Source: Pseudomonas sp. A-RE-19 (GTDB lineage: Bacteria; Pseudomonadota; Gammaproteobacteria; Pseudomonadales; Pseudomonadaceae). Taken from it: a DNA stretch of 64,000 nucleotides. Under the pieces are notes generated by a model. The model saw only the letters and a program-made list of their open reading frames with translations. It had not been told where the DNA came from and ran no database searches. The position numbers were made by a program, and so were the translations under genes. Position 1 is the first letter of the stretch. Each line of letters begins with the position of its first letter. The DNA lies in contig NZ_JAHBDQ010000001.1 in NCBI RefSeq assembly GCF_019956555.1, positions 142,737-206,736 of the forward strand. Direction: 5' to 3'. Shown in pieces: positions 36,574 to 46,829 of this stretch.

Positions 36574-38079
36574 TCAGTTGTTGTACAGATCGATGATCGC
36601 ACTGACTGCCTGGGTCTTGACCTTGGAGGCATCGTTTCGCGCCTGCTCGATCTTGTTCAGGTAAGCCTCGTCGACGTCACCGGTGACGTACTGGCCATCG
36701 AACACCGCGCAATCGAACTTCTCGATCTTGATCTTGCCGCCACCGACCGCTTCGATCAAGTCAGGCAGGTCCTGATAGATCAACCAGTCAGCGCCGATCA
36801 GGTCGGCCACGTCCTGGGTCGAACGATTGTGGGCGATCAGCTCGTGAGCGCTCGGCATGTCGATGCCGTAGACGTTCGGGTAGCGCACGGCTGGTGCTGC
36901 GGAGCAGAAGTAAACGTTTTTGGCGCCAGCTTCACGCGCCATCTGGATGATCTGCTTGCAGGTGGTGCCGCGAACGATCGAGTCATCCACCAGCATCACG
37001 TTCTTGCCGCGGAATTCCAGCTCGATGGCATTGAGCTTCTGGCGTACGGATTTTTTCCGTGCAGCCTGACCCGGCATGATGAAGGTCCGGCCGATGTAGC
37101 GGTTCTTCACGAAGCCTTCGCGGAACTTGACGCCCAAGTGGTTCGCCAGTTCCAGGGCCGCGGTGCGGCTGGTGTCCGGAATAGGGATAACCACATCGAT
37201 GTCGTGATCCGGACGCTCGCGCAGGATCTTCTCGGCGAGCTTCTCACCCATGCGCAGGCGGGCCTTGTAAACCGAGACGCCGTCGATGATCGAGTCCGGA
37301 CGCGCCAGGTAGACGTGTTCGAAAATGCACGGAGTCAGCGACGGGTTGGTTGCGCACTGACGGGTGTGCAACTTGCCATCCTCAGTGATGTAGACCGCTT
37401 CGCCCGGCGCCAGGTCGCGAATCAGAGTGAAACCGAGCACGTCCAGCGAAACACTTTCGGAGGCGATCATGTACTCGACACCTTCGTCGGTGTGACGCTG
37501 ACCGAAGACGATCGGGCGGATGCCGTGCGGGTCGCGGAAACCGACGATGCCGTAACCGGTCACCATCGCCACGACTGCATAACCACCGACGCAACGGTTG
37601 TGCACGTCGGTGACGGCAGCGAACACGTCTTCTTCGGTCGGCTGCAACTTGCCGCGCTGGGCCAACTCATGCGCGAACACGTTGAGCAGCACTTCCGAAT
37701 CGGAGTTGGTGTTGACGTGGCGCAGGTCAGATTCGTAAATCTCCTTGGCCAGCTGTTCAACGTTGGTCAGGTTACCGTTGTGCGCCAGGGTGATGCCATA
37801 CGGCGAGTTGACGTAAAACGGTTGGGCCTCGGCCGAAGTCGAGCTACCCGCGGTCGGGTAACGCACATGGCCAATGCCCATATGGCCGACCAGGCGCTGC
37901 ATATGACGCTGATGGAACACGTCACGCACCAGCCCGTTGTCCTTGCGCAGGAATAACCGGCCATCATGGCTGGTCACGATACCGGCAGCGTCCTGGCCGC
38001 GGTGCTGGAGGACGGTTAGCGCGTCATACAGCGCCTGATTGACGTTCGACTTACCGACGATACCGACGATGCCACACAT
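36574..38079 (-). CDS. purF: Amidophosphoribosyltransferase
   Basis: 501 residues. Starts at MCGIVGIVG (ATG 38079), so Cys2 becomes the N-terminal glutaminase nucleophile; an ATG 9 bases upstream would bury it and is rejected. Glutaminase domain 1-240, then the PRPP-binding phosphoribosyltransferase domain with [14 protein letters not shown] (about 365). First step of purine synthesis. Lies 41 bases downstream of cvpA in the purF locus. Confidence 0.97.
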   Translation of the reverse strand: MCGIVGIVGKSNVNQALYDALTVLQHRGQDAAGIVTSHDGRLFLRKDNGLVRDVFHQRHMQRLVGHMGIGHVRYPTAGSSTSAEAQPFYVNSPYGITLAHNGNLTNVEQLAKEIYESDLRHVNTNSDSEVLLNVFAHELAQRGKLQPTEEDVFAAVTDVHNRCVGGYAVVAMVTGYGIVGFRDPHGIRPIVFGQRHTDEGVEYMIASESVSLDVLGFTLIRDLAPGEAVYITEDGKLHTRQCATNPSLTPCIFEHVYLARPDSIIDGVSVYKARLRMGEKLAEKILRERPDHDIDVVIPIPDTSRTAALELANHLGVKFREGFVKNRYIGRTFIMPGQAARKKSVRQKLNAIELEFRGKNVMLVDDSIVRGTTCKQIIQMAREAGAKNVYFCSAAPAVRYPNVYGIDMPSAHELIAHNRSTQDVADLIGADWLIYQDLPDLIEAVGGGKIKIEKFDCAVFDGQYVTGDVDEAYLNKIEQARNDASKVKTQAVSAIIDLYNN

Positions 38080-38120
38080 GCGACGCAACCCCTACTTAAT
38101 GGATCTGAACTGAACACAAC

Positions 38121-38681
38121 TCACTGAGGCGTTTTGGCCATCGGCAAGAGGTGCTCCTTGAACGGTATATCAGCGGGTACGCTGATTCCGCTGGCAAGCC
38201 ACTGACTGCTCCACCCGAGGATCAGGTTTTTGGACCAGTCTGCGACCAATAGAAATTTTGGCACGAGCTGTGATTCTTTCCACCAGCCGTCCTGCTGTAC
38301 CGGCCCCAGGCTCAACAGCCCGACCGCCACGACCACCAGCAACACGCCACGCGCAGCGCCGAAGGCCATGCCGAGGAATCGATCGGTCCCGGATAGCCCG
38401 GTGACGCGAACCAATTCGCCGATAAGATAATTGATCATTGCGCCCACGATTAAGGTGGCGACAAACATGATGGCACAGCCCGTGATCACACGAGCCGATG
38501 GCGTTTCAATGTATCCGCCGAGGTACTCGGACAATGAACCACCGAACATCCAGGCAACAGCTCCTGCGATGATCCAGGTCAGCAGCGAGAGTGCTTCCTT
38601 GACGAAGCCGCGGCTCAGACTGATCAAAGCGGAGATGGCGACGATTGCAACGATCGCCCAGTCAACCCAGGTAAATGGCAC
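38121..38681 (-). CDS. cvpA: Colicin V production family membrane protein
   Basis: 186 residues with four hydrophobic segments (starting WVDWAIVAIVAISALISLSRG). The N-terminal pattern and the position just upstream of purF identify the CvpA family. It functions in envelope homeostasis; exact role not settled. Confidence 0.92.
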   Translation of the reverse strand: MPFTWVDWAIVAIVAISALISLSRGFVKEALSLLTWIIAGAVAWMFGGSLSEYLGGYIETPSARVITGCAIMFVATLIVGAMINYLIGELVRVTGLSGTDRFLGMAFGAARGVLLVVVAVGLLSLGPVQQDGWWKESQLVPKFLLVADWSKNLILGWSSQWLASGISVPADIPFKEHLLPMAKTPQ

Positions 38682-38779
38682 AGTGCAGCCTACAGACGGA
38701 TAAGGCGGCGCATTTTAGCAGAGCCCATGCTTATCGGTAAGCTGCGATTGTCAGTGCTTTTCAAATCAGGGCGATAGAT

Positions 38780-39442
38780 TTAACCGCGCTCAGGCTGGAA
38801 ACGCACAACAAAACCCTTGAGGTTCTGCTGACGACTCAACAAATCACGCAGACGATCGGCTTCCGCGCGCTCGATCAGCGGCCCAACGAACACCCGATTT
38901 TTGCCATCCGCGGAGCGGATATAGGCGTTATAACCTTGGCTGCGCAGGGTTTTCTGCAGGCTTTCAGCGCTTTCACGGCTCGACAGGCTCGCCAGTTGTA
39001 CCGACCAGCTGACCGACAGGCCATTGGCATCGACACGGCTTGGGGTGGTGCCGGGCTTGGTGGGTGCGGCAGTAATTGGTTGGGCAGGCGCCGGCACAGG
39101 CTTGGCGACTGGCGCCGGAGGCGGTGCGACCGGCTTGGCAGCCGGCGACGCTGGCGCCACGGGAGCGCTTGGCGCAATCGGTGCCGACGGCGCTTGCTGC
39201 TCGGCAATTTCGTCATCGCTTGGCACAGGCTCCTGCGGCAATGCCTGCGGTTCAGGCACCGCCACCGGCTCGACCTGCACTTGTGGCATAGCCGGCGCTT
39301 GCGGTGCAGCCGGTGCGTCGACCCTCACCTGGCGCTGTTCGTCCTGACGGGAAAACAGCATCGGCAGGAAAATCACCGCCAGCGCCACCAGCACCAGGGC
39401 ACCGACCATGCGCTGCTTGTACGCCTTATCCAGCAAAGCCAT
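38780..39442 (-). CDS. SPOR-domain membrane protein (DedD-like)
   Basis: 220 residues from ATG 39442 ([11 protein letters not shown]). One TM segment at 13-30 (GALVLVALAVIFLPMLF), a long Pro/Ala/Gln-rich periplasmic linker (about 45-140) and a C-terminal SPOR domain (WSVQLASLSSRESAESL, VFVGPLIER). Expected at the division septum. The start is inside folC by 17 bases. Confidence 0.9.
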   Translation of the reverse strand: MALLDKAYKQRMVGALVLVALAVIFLPMLFSRQDEQRQVRVDAPAAPQAPAMPQVQVEPVAVPEPQALPQEPVPSDDEIAEQQAPSAPIAPSAPVAPASPAAKPVAPPPAPVAKPVPAPAQPITAAPTKPGTTPSRVDANGLSVSWSVQLASLSSRESAESLQKTLRSQGYNAYIRSADGKNRVFVGPLIERAEADRLRDLLSRQQNLKGFVVRFQPERG

Positions 39443-40733
39443 TTGCCGCTTCCTCCGTGGAGCGCCGGGCCAGCCATTCAAGGGCCTCGGCGACACAATA
39501 AAATGATCCGAACAACAGAATTTCGTCGTCGCTCGTCGCCTGCGCGCACTGCCCTTCCAGAGCCGCGGCCACGCTGTCATAAGACGTTACCGAGGCGCCA
39601 AGGTTCTGCAGCGCCGCGTGCAGCTGCTCAACCGGTCGCGCCCGCGGCGAATCCAGCGGGGCGACAGCCCAATGCTGGACACTAGCATTCAATTCACCGA
39701 CAACACCATCCAGATCCTTGTCCGCCAACAACCCGAACACCGCCAGACGTCTGCCGGCTGGTGGCTGGCTGGCCAGACGCCGGGCCAGATATTCCGCCGC
39801 ATGGGGGTTGTGCCCAACGTCCAGCAATATATTCAGGCGTTTGCCCTGCCAGTCGAACTGACGGCGATCGAGACGACCGACCACCCGCGTCGCTTTCAGC
39901 GCTTCAATAATCTGCGCATCCACCCAAGGCAAGCCGAGCAGCAGGTAAGCCTGCAACGCCAGTGCGGCGTTTTCCATCGGCAGATCGAGCAATGGCAGAT
40001 CATGCAACTCGACTACACGCCCCTGAGCATCAAGGCCGCGCCATTGCCAGTTGTGATCGGTGATACCCAGGTCGAAATCGCGCCCACGCAGGAAAAACGG
40101 GCAATTGAGCTCGCGCGCCTTATCCAGAAGTGGTTGTGGAGGATTCAGATCGCCACAGAGCGCAGGGGCGCCCTGGCGGAAGATGCCGGCCTTTTCGAAA
40201 GCCACGGATTCGCGGGTATCGCCCAGGTAATCCGCATGATCGACCCCGATGCTGGTGACCAGCGCAATATCGGCATCCACCACGTTGACCGTGTCCAGAC
40301 GCCCGCCCAGGCCGACTTCCAGCACCACCGCATCAAGCCCTGCCTGTTGAAACAGCCAGAACGCCGCCAGGGTGCCCATCTCGAAATAAGTCAGGGAAGT
40401 GTCGCCACGACCGGCCTCGACCGCAGCGAAGGCTTCGCACAGCTGGGCGTCAGTGGCTTCGACGCCATTGACCTGCACCCGCTCGTTGTAACGCAGCAGG
40501 TGCGGAGAATTGTAGACACCGACGTTCAGGCCCTGCGCCCGCAGCAATGAAGCCACGAACGCACAGGTAGACCCCTTGCCGTTGGTGCCGGTGACCGTAA
40601 TCACCCGAGGCGCCGGCTTGCCCAGCCCCATGCGGGACGCTACCTGTTGCGAACGCTCCAGCCCCATGTCGATAGCTGAAGGATGCAACCGTTCAAGGTA
40701 GGCGAGCCACTCGCCAAGGGTGCGCTCGGTCAT
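39426..40733 (-). CDS. folC: Folylpolyglutamate/dihydrofolate synthase
   Basis: 435 residues. The Mur-ligase P-loop [18 protein letters not shown] and the folate site region [16 protein letters not shown] are present, followed by the C-terminal domain with [16 protein letters not shown]. Adds glutamate to dihydropteroate and folates. Overlaps accD by 4 bases, so the two are coupled. Confidence 0.96.
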   Translation of the reverse strand: MTERTLGEWLAYLERLHPSAIDMGLERSQQVASRMGLGKPAPRVITVTGTNGKGSTCAFVASLLRAQGLNVGVYNSPHLLRYNERVQVNGVEATDAQLCEAFAAVEAGRGDTSLTYFEMGTLAAFWLFQQAGLDAVVLEVGLGGRLDTVNVVDADIALVTSIGVDHADYLGDTRESVAFEKAGIFRQGAPALCGDLNPPQPLLDKARELNCPFFLRGRDFDLGITDHNWQWRGLDAQGRVVELHDLPLLDLPMENAALALQAYLLLGLPWVDAQIIEALKATRVVGRLDRRQFDWQGKRLNILLDVGHNPHAAEYLARRLASQPPAGRRLAVFGLLADKDLDGVVGELNASVQHWAVAPLDSPRARPVEQLHAALQNLGASVTSYDSVAAALEGQCAQATSDDEILLFGSFYCVAEALEWLARRSTEEAANGFAG

Positions 40734-41650
40734 ATGTTCGCAGGTACCGGCGGAACCACGATCGGCTCGATCGGCGCGGCGACGAATTTTGGCGTCGGCA
40801 GGCCCATCATTTGTGCCAGCAGGTTGCCCAGACGCGGACGCAGTTCCTGACGGTGAATGATCATGTCGATCGCGCCGTGCTCCAGCAGGAACTCACTGCG
40901 CTGGAAACCTTCCGGCAATTTTTCGCGAACGGTTTGTTCGATAACGCGCGGACCGGCGAAACCGATCAAGGCTTTCGGCTCACCAACGATCACGTCGCCG
41001 AGCATCGCCAGACTGGCGGAAACACCGCCGTAGACCGGGTCGGTCAGTACCGAGATGAACGGAATCCCTTCTTCACGCAGGCGCGCCAGCACCGCAGAGG
41101 TCTTGGCCATTTGCATCAGGGAGATCAGCGCTTCTTGCATCCGCGCACCACCGGAGGCGGCGAAGCAGATCATCGGGCAACGGTTTTCCAAGGCGTAATT
41201 GGCGGCGCGCACGAAGCGCTCACCGACGATAGCGCCCATCGAGCCACCCATGAAGGAGAATTCGAAAGCCGACACCACCACCGGCATGCCCAGCAAGGTG
41301 CCGCTCATGGAGATCAGCGCGTCTTTTTCGCCGGTCTGCTTTTGCGCAGCGGTCAGGCGGTCCTTGTACTTCTTGCCGTCGCGGAATTTCAGACGGTCAA
41401 CCGGCTCCAGGTCCGCGCCCAGCTCGGCACGGCCTTCAGCGTCGAGGAAGATGTCGATGCGCGCCCGCGCGCCGATGCGCATGTGGTGGTTGCACTTGGG
41501 GCAAACGTCCAGGGTCTTTTCCAGCTCCGGACGATACAGCACCGCCTCGCAAGATGGGCATTTGTGCCATAGACCTTCAGGCACCGAGCTCTTCTTGACC
41601 TCGGAACGCATGATCGAAGGGATCAGTTTGTCTACTAACCAGTTGCTCAT
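40730..41650 (-). CDS. accD: Acetyl-CoA carboxylase carboxyltransferase beta subunit
   Basis: 306 residues. An N-terminal four-Cys zinc ribbon ([17 protein letters not shown]) at about 30-55 and the carboxyltransferase core with [20 protein letters not shown] and [16 protein letters not shown]. Works with AccA to make malonyl-CoA. Followed by folC in the usual Pseudomonas order. Confidence 0.97.
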   Translation of the reverse strand: MSNWLVDKLIPSIMRSEVKKSSVPEGLWHKCPSCEAVLYRPELEKTLDVCPKCNHHMRIGARARIDIFLDAEGRAELGADLEPVDRLKFRDGKKYKDRLTAAQKQTGEKDALISMSGTLLGMPVVVSAFEFSFMGGSMGAIVGERFVRAANYALENRCPMICFAASGGARMQEALISLMQMAKTSAVLARLREEGIPFISVLTDPVYGGVSASLAMLGDVIVGEPKALIGFAGPRVIEQTVREKLPEGFQRSEFLLEHGAIDMIIHRQELRPRLGNLLAQMMGLPTPKFVAAPIEPIVVPPVPANI

Positions 41651-41839
41651 GCTTTCTTTCTCCAGTACCGGCGGCCCGAACGCTCTGGTTCGCAGCCCCG
41701 TGTATGCCCTTGAGCTAAATTCATGTGTGTGGCGATGATTGATCGGGTGGCCGGGTCAGCGAAACGTGACCTGCGTACAACCCGAAACATCCTCAGCCAT
41801 GCCTGTGGACGGCGGCAGTGTGCCAGCCGTCACATCAAC

Positions 41840-41949
41840 GTAGGAGCTGGTAGGGGTTGACGAGTGAAACGAGGCTGCGATCTTTTAATCTTGCATGTAA
41901 AAAACAAAGTCAAAAGATCGCAGCCTCGTTTCACTCGACAGCTCCTACA
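41840..41949. repeat. Paired repeat with 26-bp perfect arms
   Basis: Arms at 41861-41886 and 41913-41938 (CGAGTGAAACGAGGCTGCGA... and complement) with outer GTAGGAGCTG arms. A different sequence type from the GCGAGCAGGCTC repeats; compare 59471-59552. The outer arm supplies the trpF stop codon. Confidence 0.85.
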
Positions 41950-42568
41950 CCGCGCCTACAACCGCTTTGATGAATGCCTGAATCTTTGCGTGATCCTTGA
42001 TGCCCTTGCTCGCCTCCACCCCACCACTGACATCGACCGCGTAGGGCCGGACCCGGGCAATCGCCTCGGCGACGTTGTCTGGCGTCAAGCCGCCCGCCAG
42101 GATGATCGGCTTGCTCAGGCCTTGCGGTATCAGAGACCAGTCGAAGGCTTCTCCGGTTCCACCGGGAACGCCTTCGACGTACGTGTCGAGCAGGATCCCG
42201 CTGGCACTGGCGTAGGCATCGCAAGCGGCTGCGATGTCATCACCGGCCTTGACCCGCAACGCCTTGATGTACGGTCGATGCCAGCCCTCGCAATCGGCCG
42301 CGGTCTCGTCGCCATGGAACTGCAACAGGTCCAGCGGCACGGCATCGAGAATTTCCCCCAACTCGCAGCGACTGGCGTTGACGAACAAACCCACGGTGGT
42401 TACGAACGGCGGCAAAGCCTTGATGATCGCCCTCGCCTGCTCGACCGTCACGGCCCGCGGGCTTTTGGCATAAAACACGAACCCGATGGCATCGGCCCCG
42501 GCCTCGACCGCCGCCAACGCATCCTCTATGCGGGTAATCCCACAAATTTTGCTGCGAACGGCTGACAT
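41945..42568 (-). CDS. trpF: Phosphoribosylanthranilate isomerase
   Basis: 207 residues, TIM barrel. [21 protein letters not shown] (catalytic Cys) and [14 protein letters not shown] plus [19 protein letters not shown] are the family motifs. Third to fourth step of tryptophan synthesis. Its last codons and TAG stop (GCGCGGTGTAG) coincide with the edge of a repeat element. Confidence 0.96.
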   Translation of the reverse strand: MSAVRSKICGITRIEDALAAVEAGADAIGFVFYAKSPRAVTVEQARAIIKALPPFVTTVGLFVNASRCELGEILDAVPLDLLQFHGDETAADCEGWHRPYIKALRVKAGDDIAAACDAYASASGILLDTYVEGVPGGTGEAFDWSLIPQGLSKPIILAGGLTPDNVAEAIARVRPYAVDVSGGVEASKGIKDHAKIQAFIKAVVGAV

Positions 42569-42631
42569 GTCGATAGAACCTCAGGACAAATCCGGGAAAG
42601 TCCCGGATGGTAACAAAAGCGTTCGAGGGCG

Positions 42632-43456
42632 TCAGCCGTCAAGTTCCGAGAAGCCGGTAAGGAAGTGTGGGCCGATGTAACGCTCAGGCAGTTCAAACTC
42701 GTCGCGGTACTCGACCTGTACCAGATACAGGCCAAACGGATGAGCCGTCACCCCGCCGGAACGGCGAATACGACTTTCCAGCACTTCTTTCATCCACTCC
42801 ACCGGACGCTCGCCGGCACCGATGGTCATCAGAACTCCGGCGATGTTGCGCACCATGTGGTGCAGGAACGCGCTGGCGCGAATATCCAGCACAATCATCT
42901 TGCCGTGGCGGGTGACGCGCAGGTGGTGCAGTTCCTTGATCGGCGATTTGGCCTGGCATTGGCCGGCACGGAATGCGCTGAAGTCATGAGTGCCGACCAG
43001 ATACTGAGCGGCCTCGGCCATGCGCTCGACGTCCAGCGGGCGATGATTCCAGGTGATTTCTTCATTCAGGTGCGCCGGGCGGATCTGATCGTTGTAGATC
43101 ACATAGCGATAGCGCCGGGCAATGGCCTTGAACCGCGCATGAAAATCCGCCGGCATGACCTTGGCCCAACTGACGCTGACGTCGTGCGGCAAATTGATGT
43201 TGGCGCCCATCACCCAAGCCTTCATCGAACGCTCGACCTGGGTGTCGAAATGCACCACTTGGCCACAGGCATGCACACCGGCGTCGGTGCGTCCGGCGCA
43301 ATGCAGCGACACAGGAGAGTCGGCGACTTTGGACAAGGCCTTTTCGAGGGTTTCCTGCACTGTGGCAACGCCGGAGGCCTGACGCTGCCAGCCGCGATAA
43401 CGCGAACCTTTGTATTCAACGCCCAACGCGATCCGGAAAAAGCCGTCGGCCGCCAT
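42632..43456 (-). CDS. truA: tRNA pseudouridine synthase A
   Basis: About 274 residues from ATG 43456 (MAADGFFRIALGVEYKG); the next upstream ATG at 43513 has an unconserved N-terminus, and neither has a clear Shine-Dalgarno, so the exact start is uncertain. The catalytic Asp is in GRTDAGVHACGQVVHF. Modifies U38-40 of the anticodon arm. Follows fimV as in P. aeruginosa. Confidence 0.95.
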   Translation of the reverse strand: MAADGFFRIALGVEYKGSRYRGWQRQASGVATVQETLEKALSKVADSPVSLHCAGRTDAGVHACGQVVHFDTQVERSMKAWVMGANINLPHDVSVSWAKVMPADFHARFKAIARRYRYVIYNDQIRPAHLNEEITWNHRPLDVERMAEAAQYLVGTHDFSAFRAGQCQAKSPIKELHHLRVTRHGKMIVLDIRASAFLHHMVRNIAGVLMTIGAGERPVEWMKEVLESRIRRSGGVTAHPFGLYLVQVEYRDEFELPERYIGPHFLTGFSELDG

Positions 43457-43617
43457 TTCGGCGGCCGGATTATCTATATTTGCCAAGGGGCGACAGCCTG
43501 CTGATTTACGCAAAGGCGAGCATTATAAGGCCGCCGGACCGGGACGCCAGAGCTGCGTGATCTTCGAGCCCTACCCAACAGGCGCAACTGACGTTTTTGA
43601 TATGACGGAATGCCCTC

Positions 43618-43708
43618 ATCGCGAGCAGGCTCGCTCCCACATTTGATCGGGGCTGCCCGCATCATGCGTGCCTGGCACCAAACCTGTGGGAGCGAGCCTG
43701 CTCGCGAT
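43618..43708. repeat. Paired REP element (REPIN)
   Basis: ATCGCGAGCAGGCTCGCTCC (arm 43618-43640) and its exact complement (43686-43708), 45 bases apart. Confidence 0.9.
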
Positions 43709-43750
43709 AGCGGTATAACTGCCGACAGTTGTGTTGAATGTGATGACCTC

Positions 43751-43880
43751 TTCGCGGGCAAGCCTCGCTCCTACAGGGGGATTGGTGCGAGCCGATGCGG
43801 ACAACCCCACTGGGATTGGTGCCTGGCGCAAATAATGCGAACAACCCCGATCAAATGTAGGAGCGAGGCTTGCCCGCGAA
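43751..43880. repeat. Paired REP element (REPIN)
   Basis: TTCGCGGGCAAGCCTCGCTC arm (43751-43774) and its exact complement at 43857-43880, with an 82-base spacer containing a second partial repeat. Confidence 0.9.
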
Positions 43881-43915
43881 GGCGATCCGACAGACACCAA
43901 CGATCACCACCCAAA

Positions 43916-43945
43916 CAAAAACGGCAGCCTCGATGGGCTGCCGCT
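43916..43945 (-). terminator. Terminator of fimV
   Basis: CGGCAGCC / GGGCTGCCG stem, loop TCGAT, T-run on the minus strand. Confidence 0.9.
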
Positions 43946-43966
43946 TGTTTACGCCTTACCGATGAC

Positions 43967-46621
43967 TCATGCCAGACGCGAGAGCATTTCCTTGGCTTCG
44001 CTCTTCTGACCGGCATCGCCTTCGGTCACCACCTCGTTGAGGATGTCCCGAGCGCCGTCGTTGTCGCCCATGTCGATGTAGGCCTGGGCCAGGTCGAGTT
44101 TGGTGGCGACTTCGTCGGTACCGGAGAGGAAATCGAAGTCCGGCTCATCGGCCGCGGAGGCCAAAGCGTCTTGCTCGGTGAAGCTCGGCTCACCGAGGCT
44201 CTGGGACAGACGATCCAGCTCGGCGTTGACGTCGTTGAGTTCGTTTTCGAAGGCGTCAGGCTGGTCCGGGGTGGCGTCCATTTCATCGGCGAGCGACAGA
44301 TCGAAGTCCGATGGCAACTCCAGGTCATCGAGCGCCGCCTCAGTCACGGTCGGCGCTTCGGCGGCCGGCAAGTCCTTGAGGTCATCATCCAGACTCAGCA
44401 GGAAGTCATCTTCGGCCAGGGTCGCAGGCGAGGCATTGCCGCCCAGGTCCATGTCCAGGTCGAAGTCCGACAGATCGTCGAGGTTTTCCTTGATTTCAGT
44501 TTGTTGCTGCAATACCGACTCAAAGCTCAGGTCGTCGTCCAGCGGGAATTCGTCCAGCTCAGCCACAGCTTCTGGTGCTGGTGCTGGTGCTGGTGCTGGC
44601 TCTGGTGTTAGCTCCGGTGCTGGCTCTGGTTCCGCGGCAACGGCAGGCGAGATTGGAGCCGCCGCATCCAGATCGTCCAGGCTCAGATCGAAAGCGCTGT
44701 CGAAGTCGGACAATGCCGGTTCCGGGTCTTGCGGTTCGTCCAGCAGCAATTCCTTGACGTACTGCGCATCCAGCTCGGCGGCGATCGCCGCGGCGGCCAG
44801 ACCACCTGCTGCCGCGATGGCCATGGCCGGGAAGCGGCTTTTCAACTGTTCAACCCGGGCGAAGTTGTCACCGTTGGCCACCAGTTGACGCTCCTGAGCG
44901 ACAAACGCGTCGCGATCGCCCTGCTGACCGTAGACCTCCATCAGCTTCAAGCGCAGGTCACTGCGTTGCGGCTCTTGCTTGATAGCGTCTTCCAGCAATG
45001 CGGCGGCCTGATTCAGGCGACCGGCCATAATGTGCGACTGCACCTGAGCCAGTACGTCGTCAGAACGCTCGGCAGCGGGCGATACCAGTGGCGCCGCGAT
45101 CGGGGGCGTCACCACAACCGGATCAATCACCGGAGCCGGTGCGGGTGCAGGGGTTGGTGCGGTCGCGAGCTTCACGCTTGGCGGCGGCACCTCAAGACCT
45201 TCAAAGCTGCTTTCTGGCAAGTCCTGGTCGACGGAGAACTCTTGCTCCTCCTCCAAGGCACGGGCCATGCGCAGATGCTTCTCGGCCTCTTGCTGAGCTT
45301 TGCGGCGACGGGCCAGCAACAGCAGCAACAGCAGCAGAACCACCGCGCCGCCGCCCACCAGCCCCAACAGGATCGGGTTGGTCAGCAGCTCGTTGAATTT
45401 CTGATCATCGGACGTCGCAGGCTCAGCGGCTGGCGCCGGAACGGCTTCGGGCGCGGCAGCCTCTGGCGCAGGTGTGACCGGAGCCGCGTCCGCCGGCGTT
45501 GGCGCAGGGTTGGTCGCCAGCTCAGCTGACATCGCCGGAGTGGTAGCCGGCGCACCCGCACCACCTTCGGCCTGCAGCTTGGCCAACTGATTGTTCTTCA
45601 GTTCGATCAGGCGTTGCAGCTTGTCCAGCTGACTCTGCAGATCGTTCATGCGGCTTTTCTGTTCAGCATTGTCACGACGAGCCGCGTCGAGGCTTTCCTG
45701 GGTGACGGCCAGCTTGTCGCTCAAGGCTTTCGCATCACCGGCGGCACCTTTGCCACGGCCCTTGCCAGTGTTGGCAGAGACCAGGCTCAGTTTGTCTGCG
45801 GCAGGTTGCGATGAAGCACCTTCACCGCGAGCGCGCTTGGTGGCATCGAGTTGCTGCTGACCGGTTCCCGGCTTCGCCACATAGCGACGGCCCTGACGCC
45901 ACGCGGTGTTCTGCGCGGCAACTTCGGCAATGGCCTTGGGTTGCGGCAGGTTGGTGATCTGCGTTTGATCAGGCAGGCGCAGCACCTGACCGGTTTTCAG
46001 CCGGTTGATGTTGCCGTCGATGAACGCATCCGGGTTCAACGCCTGGATGGCCAGCATGGTCTGCTGAATCGAGCCACCGTTACGCGCCTTCGCGGCAATT
46101 TCCCACAGGGTATCGCGCGGCGTGGTGGTGTGTTCCGACGCCTTGGTGGCGCCGGTGACTGGGGCGGTCACCGTTTGGGCTGGCGCTGGTTGCGCGGCGG
46201 CATCAGCGGTTTGCGGCGAGAATTTGGACGGATCGAGCAGCACGCTGTAATCGCGCAGCAGACGACCGTTGGGCCACATCACCTGAACCAGGAATTTCAC
46301 CATCGGTTCGGACAGCGGTTTGCTGGACGTGACACGCAGGATGCTTTTGCCGCTGGCGTTGAGTACCGGGGTGAAGGTCAGGTCATTGAGAAACGCCTGA
46401 CGATCGACTCCCGCCTTGGCGAAGTCTTCGGGTGAGGCCAGGCTCGGCACCACTTCGCCTGCGGTGAGATCCTTGACATCAAGCAGCTCGATTTCCGCCA
46501 CCAAAGGCTGGTTCAGCGTCGACTTCAGGGTCAGCTCTCCCAGCCCGAGGGCATGCGCCATACCGGAGGACAGCGCCGAGGCGGCCGCCATTGCTAACAC
46601 CAGTTTGCGAACTTGAACCAT
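43967..46621 (-). CDS. fimV: FimV peptidoglycan-binding motility hub protein
   Basis: 884 residues. Signal peptide MVQVRKLVLAMAAASALSSG..; a periplasmic part with a LysM domain (about 165-218, TLWEIAAKARNGG); a coiled coil (about 300-345); a single TM with a long Leu run (about 422-440); then an acidic cytoplasmic region with Ala-Pro repeats and the C-terminal FimV/TPR domain (about 840-884). Controls type IV pilus assembly, twitching and polar protein placement. A Glu/Pro-Ala microsatellite around 44575-44600 could vary in length. Confidence 0.95.
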   Translation of the reverse strand: MVQVRKLVLAMAAASALSSGMAHALGLGELTLKSTLNQPLVAEIELLDVKDLTAGEVVPSLASPEDFAKAGVDRQAFLNDLTFTPVLNASGKSILRVTSSKPLSEPMVKFLVQVMWPNGRLLRDYSVLLDPSKFSPQTADAAAQPAPAQTVTAPVTGATKASEHTTTPRDTLWEIAAKARNGGSIQQTMLAIQALNPDAFIDGNINRLKTGQVLRLPDQTQITNLPQPKAIAEVAAQNTAWRQGRRYVAKPGTGQQQLDATKRARGEGASSQPAADKLSLVSANTGKGRGKGAAGDAKALSDKLAVTQESLDAARRDNAEQKSRMNDLQSQLDKLQRLIELKNNQLAKLQAEGGAGAPATTPAMSAELATNPAPTPADAAPVTPAPEAAAPEAVPAPAAEPATSDDQKFNELLTNPILLGLVGGGAVVLLLLLLLLARRRKAQQEAEKHLRMARALEEEQEFSVDQDLPESSFEGLEVPPPSVKLATAPTPAPAPAPVIDPVVVTPPIAAPLVSPAAERSDDVLAQVQSHIMAGRLNQAAALLEDAIKQEPQRSDLRLKLMEVYGQQGDRDAFVAQERQLVANGDNFARVEQLKSRFPAMAIAAAGGLAAAAIAAELDAQYVKELLLDEPQDPEPALSDFDSAFDLSLDDLDAAAPISPAVAAEPEPAPELTPEPAPAPAPAPEAVAELDEFPLDDDLSFESVLQQQTEIKENLDDLSDFDLDMDLGGNASPATLAEDDFLLSLDDDLKDLPAAEAPTVTEAALDDLELPSDFDLSLADEMDATPDQPDAFENELNDVNAELDRLSQSLGEPSFTEQDALASAADEPDFDFLSGTDEVATKLDLAQAYIDMGDNDGARDILNEVVTEGDAGQKSEAKEMLSRLA

Positions 46622-46829
46622 AGCCTCATCCTTTGTTTGAACATTCCTCGGCCAGCGAGAAGGTGTTGATAGTCGCTGCCCTAAGGCATTGCGCGCGGCG
46701 GCGAAGAGTCGTCGCGCGCGATCATTTCATTCATGCGATGCAAGGCCCTGTGGGGTGGCTCGCCTCAAGCATTTCGAGCCAGCATAGCGCTCGACTGGAA
46801 TCATTCGAAAAATTGTTGCCAAGTATCTT

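Larger units (their letters stand above)
43514..43966. other. Intergenic region with two REP pairs and the fimV terminator
   Basis: No gene. Holds the REP pairs at 43618-43708 and 43751-43880 and the hairpin at 43916-43945. Confidence 0.8.
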
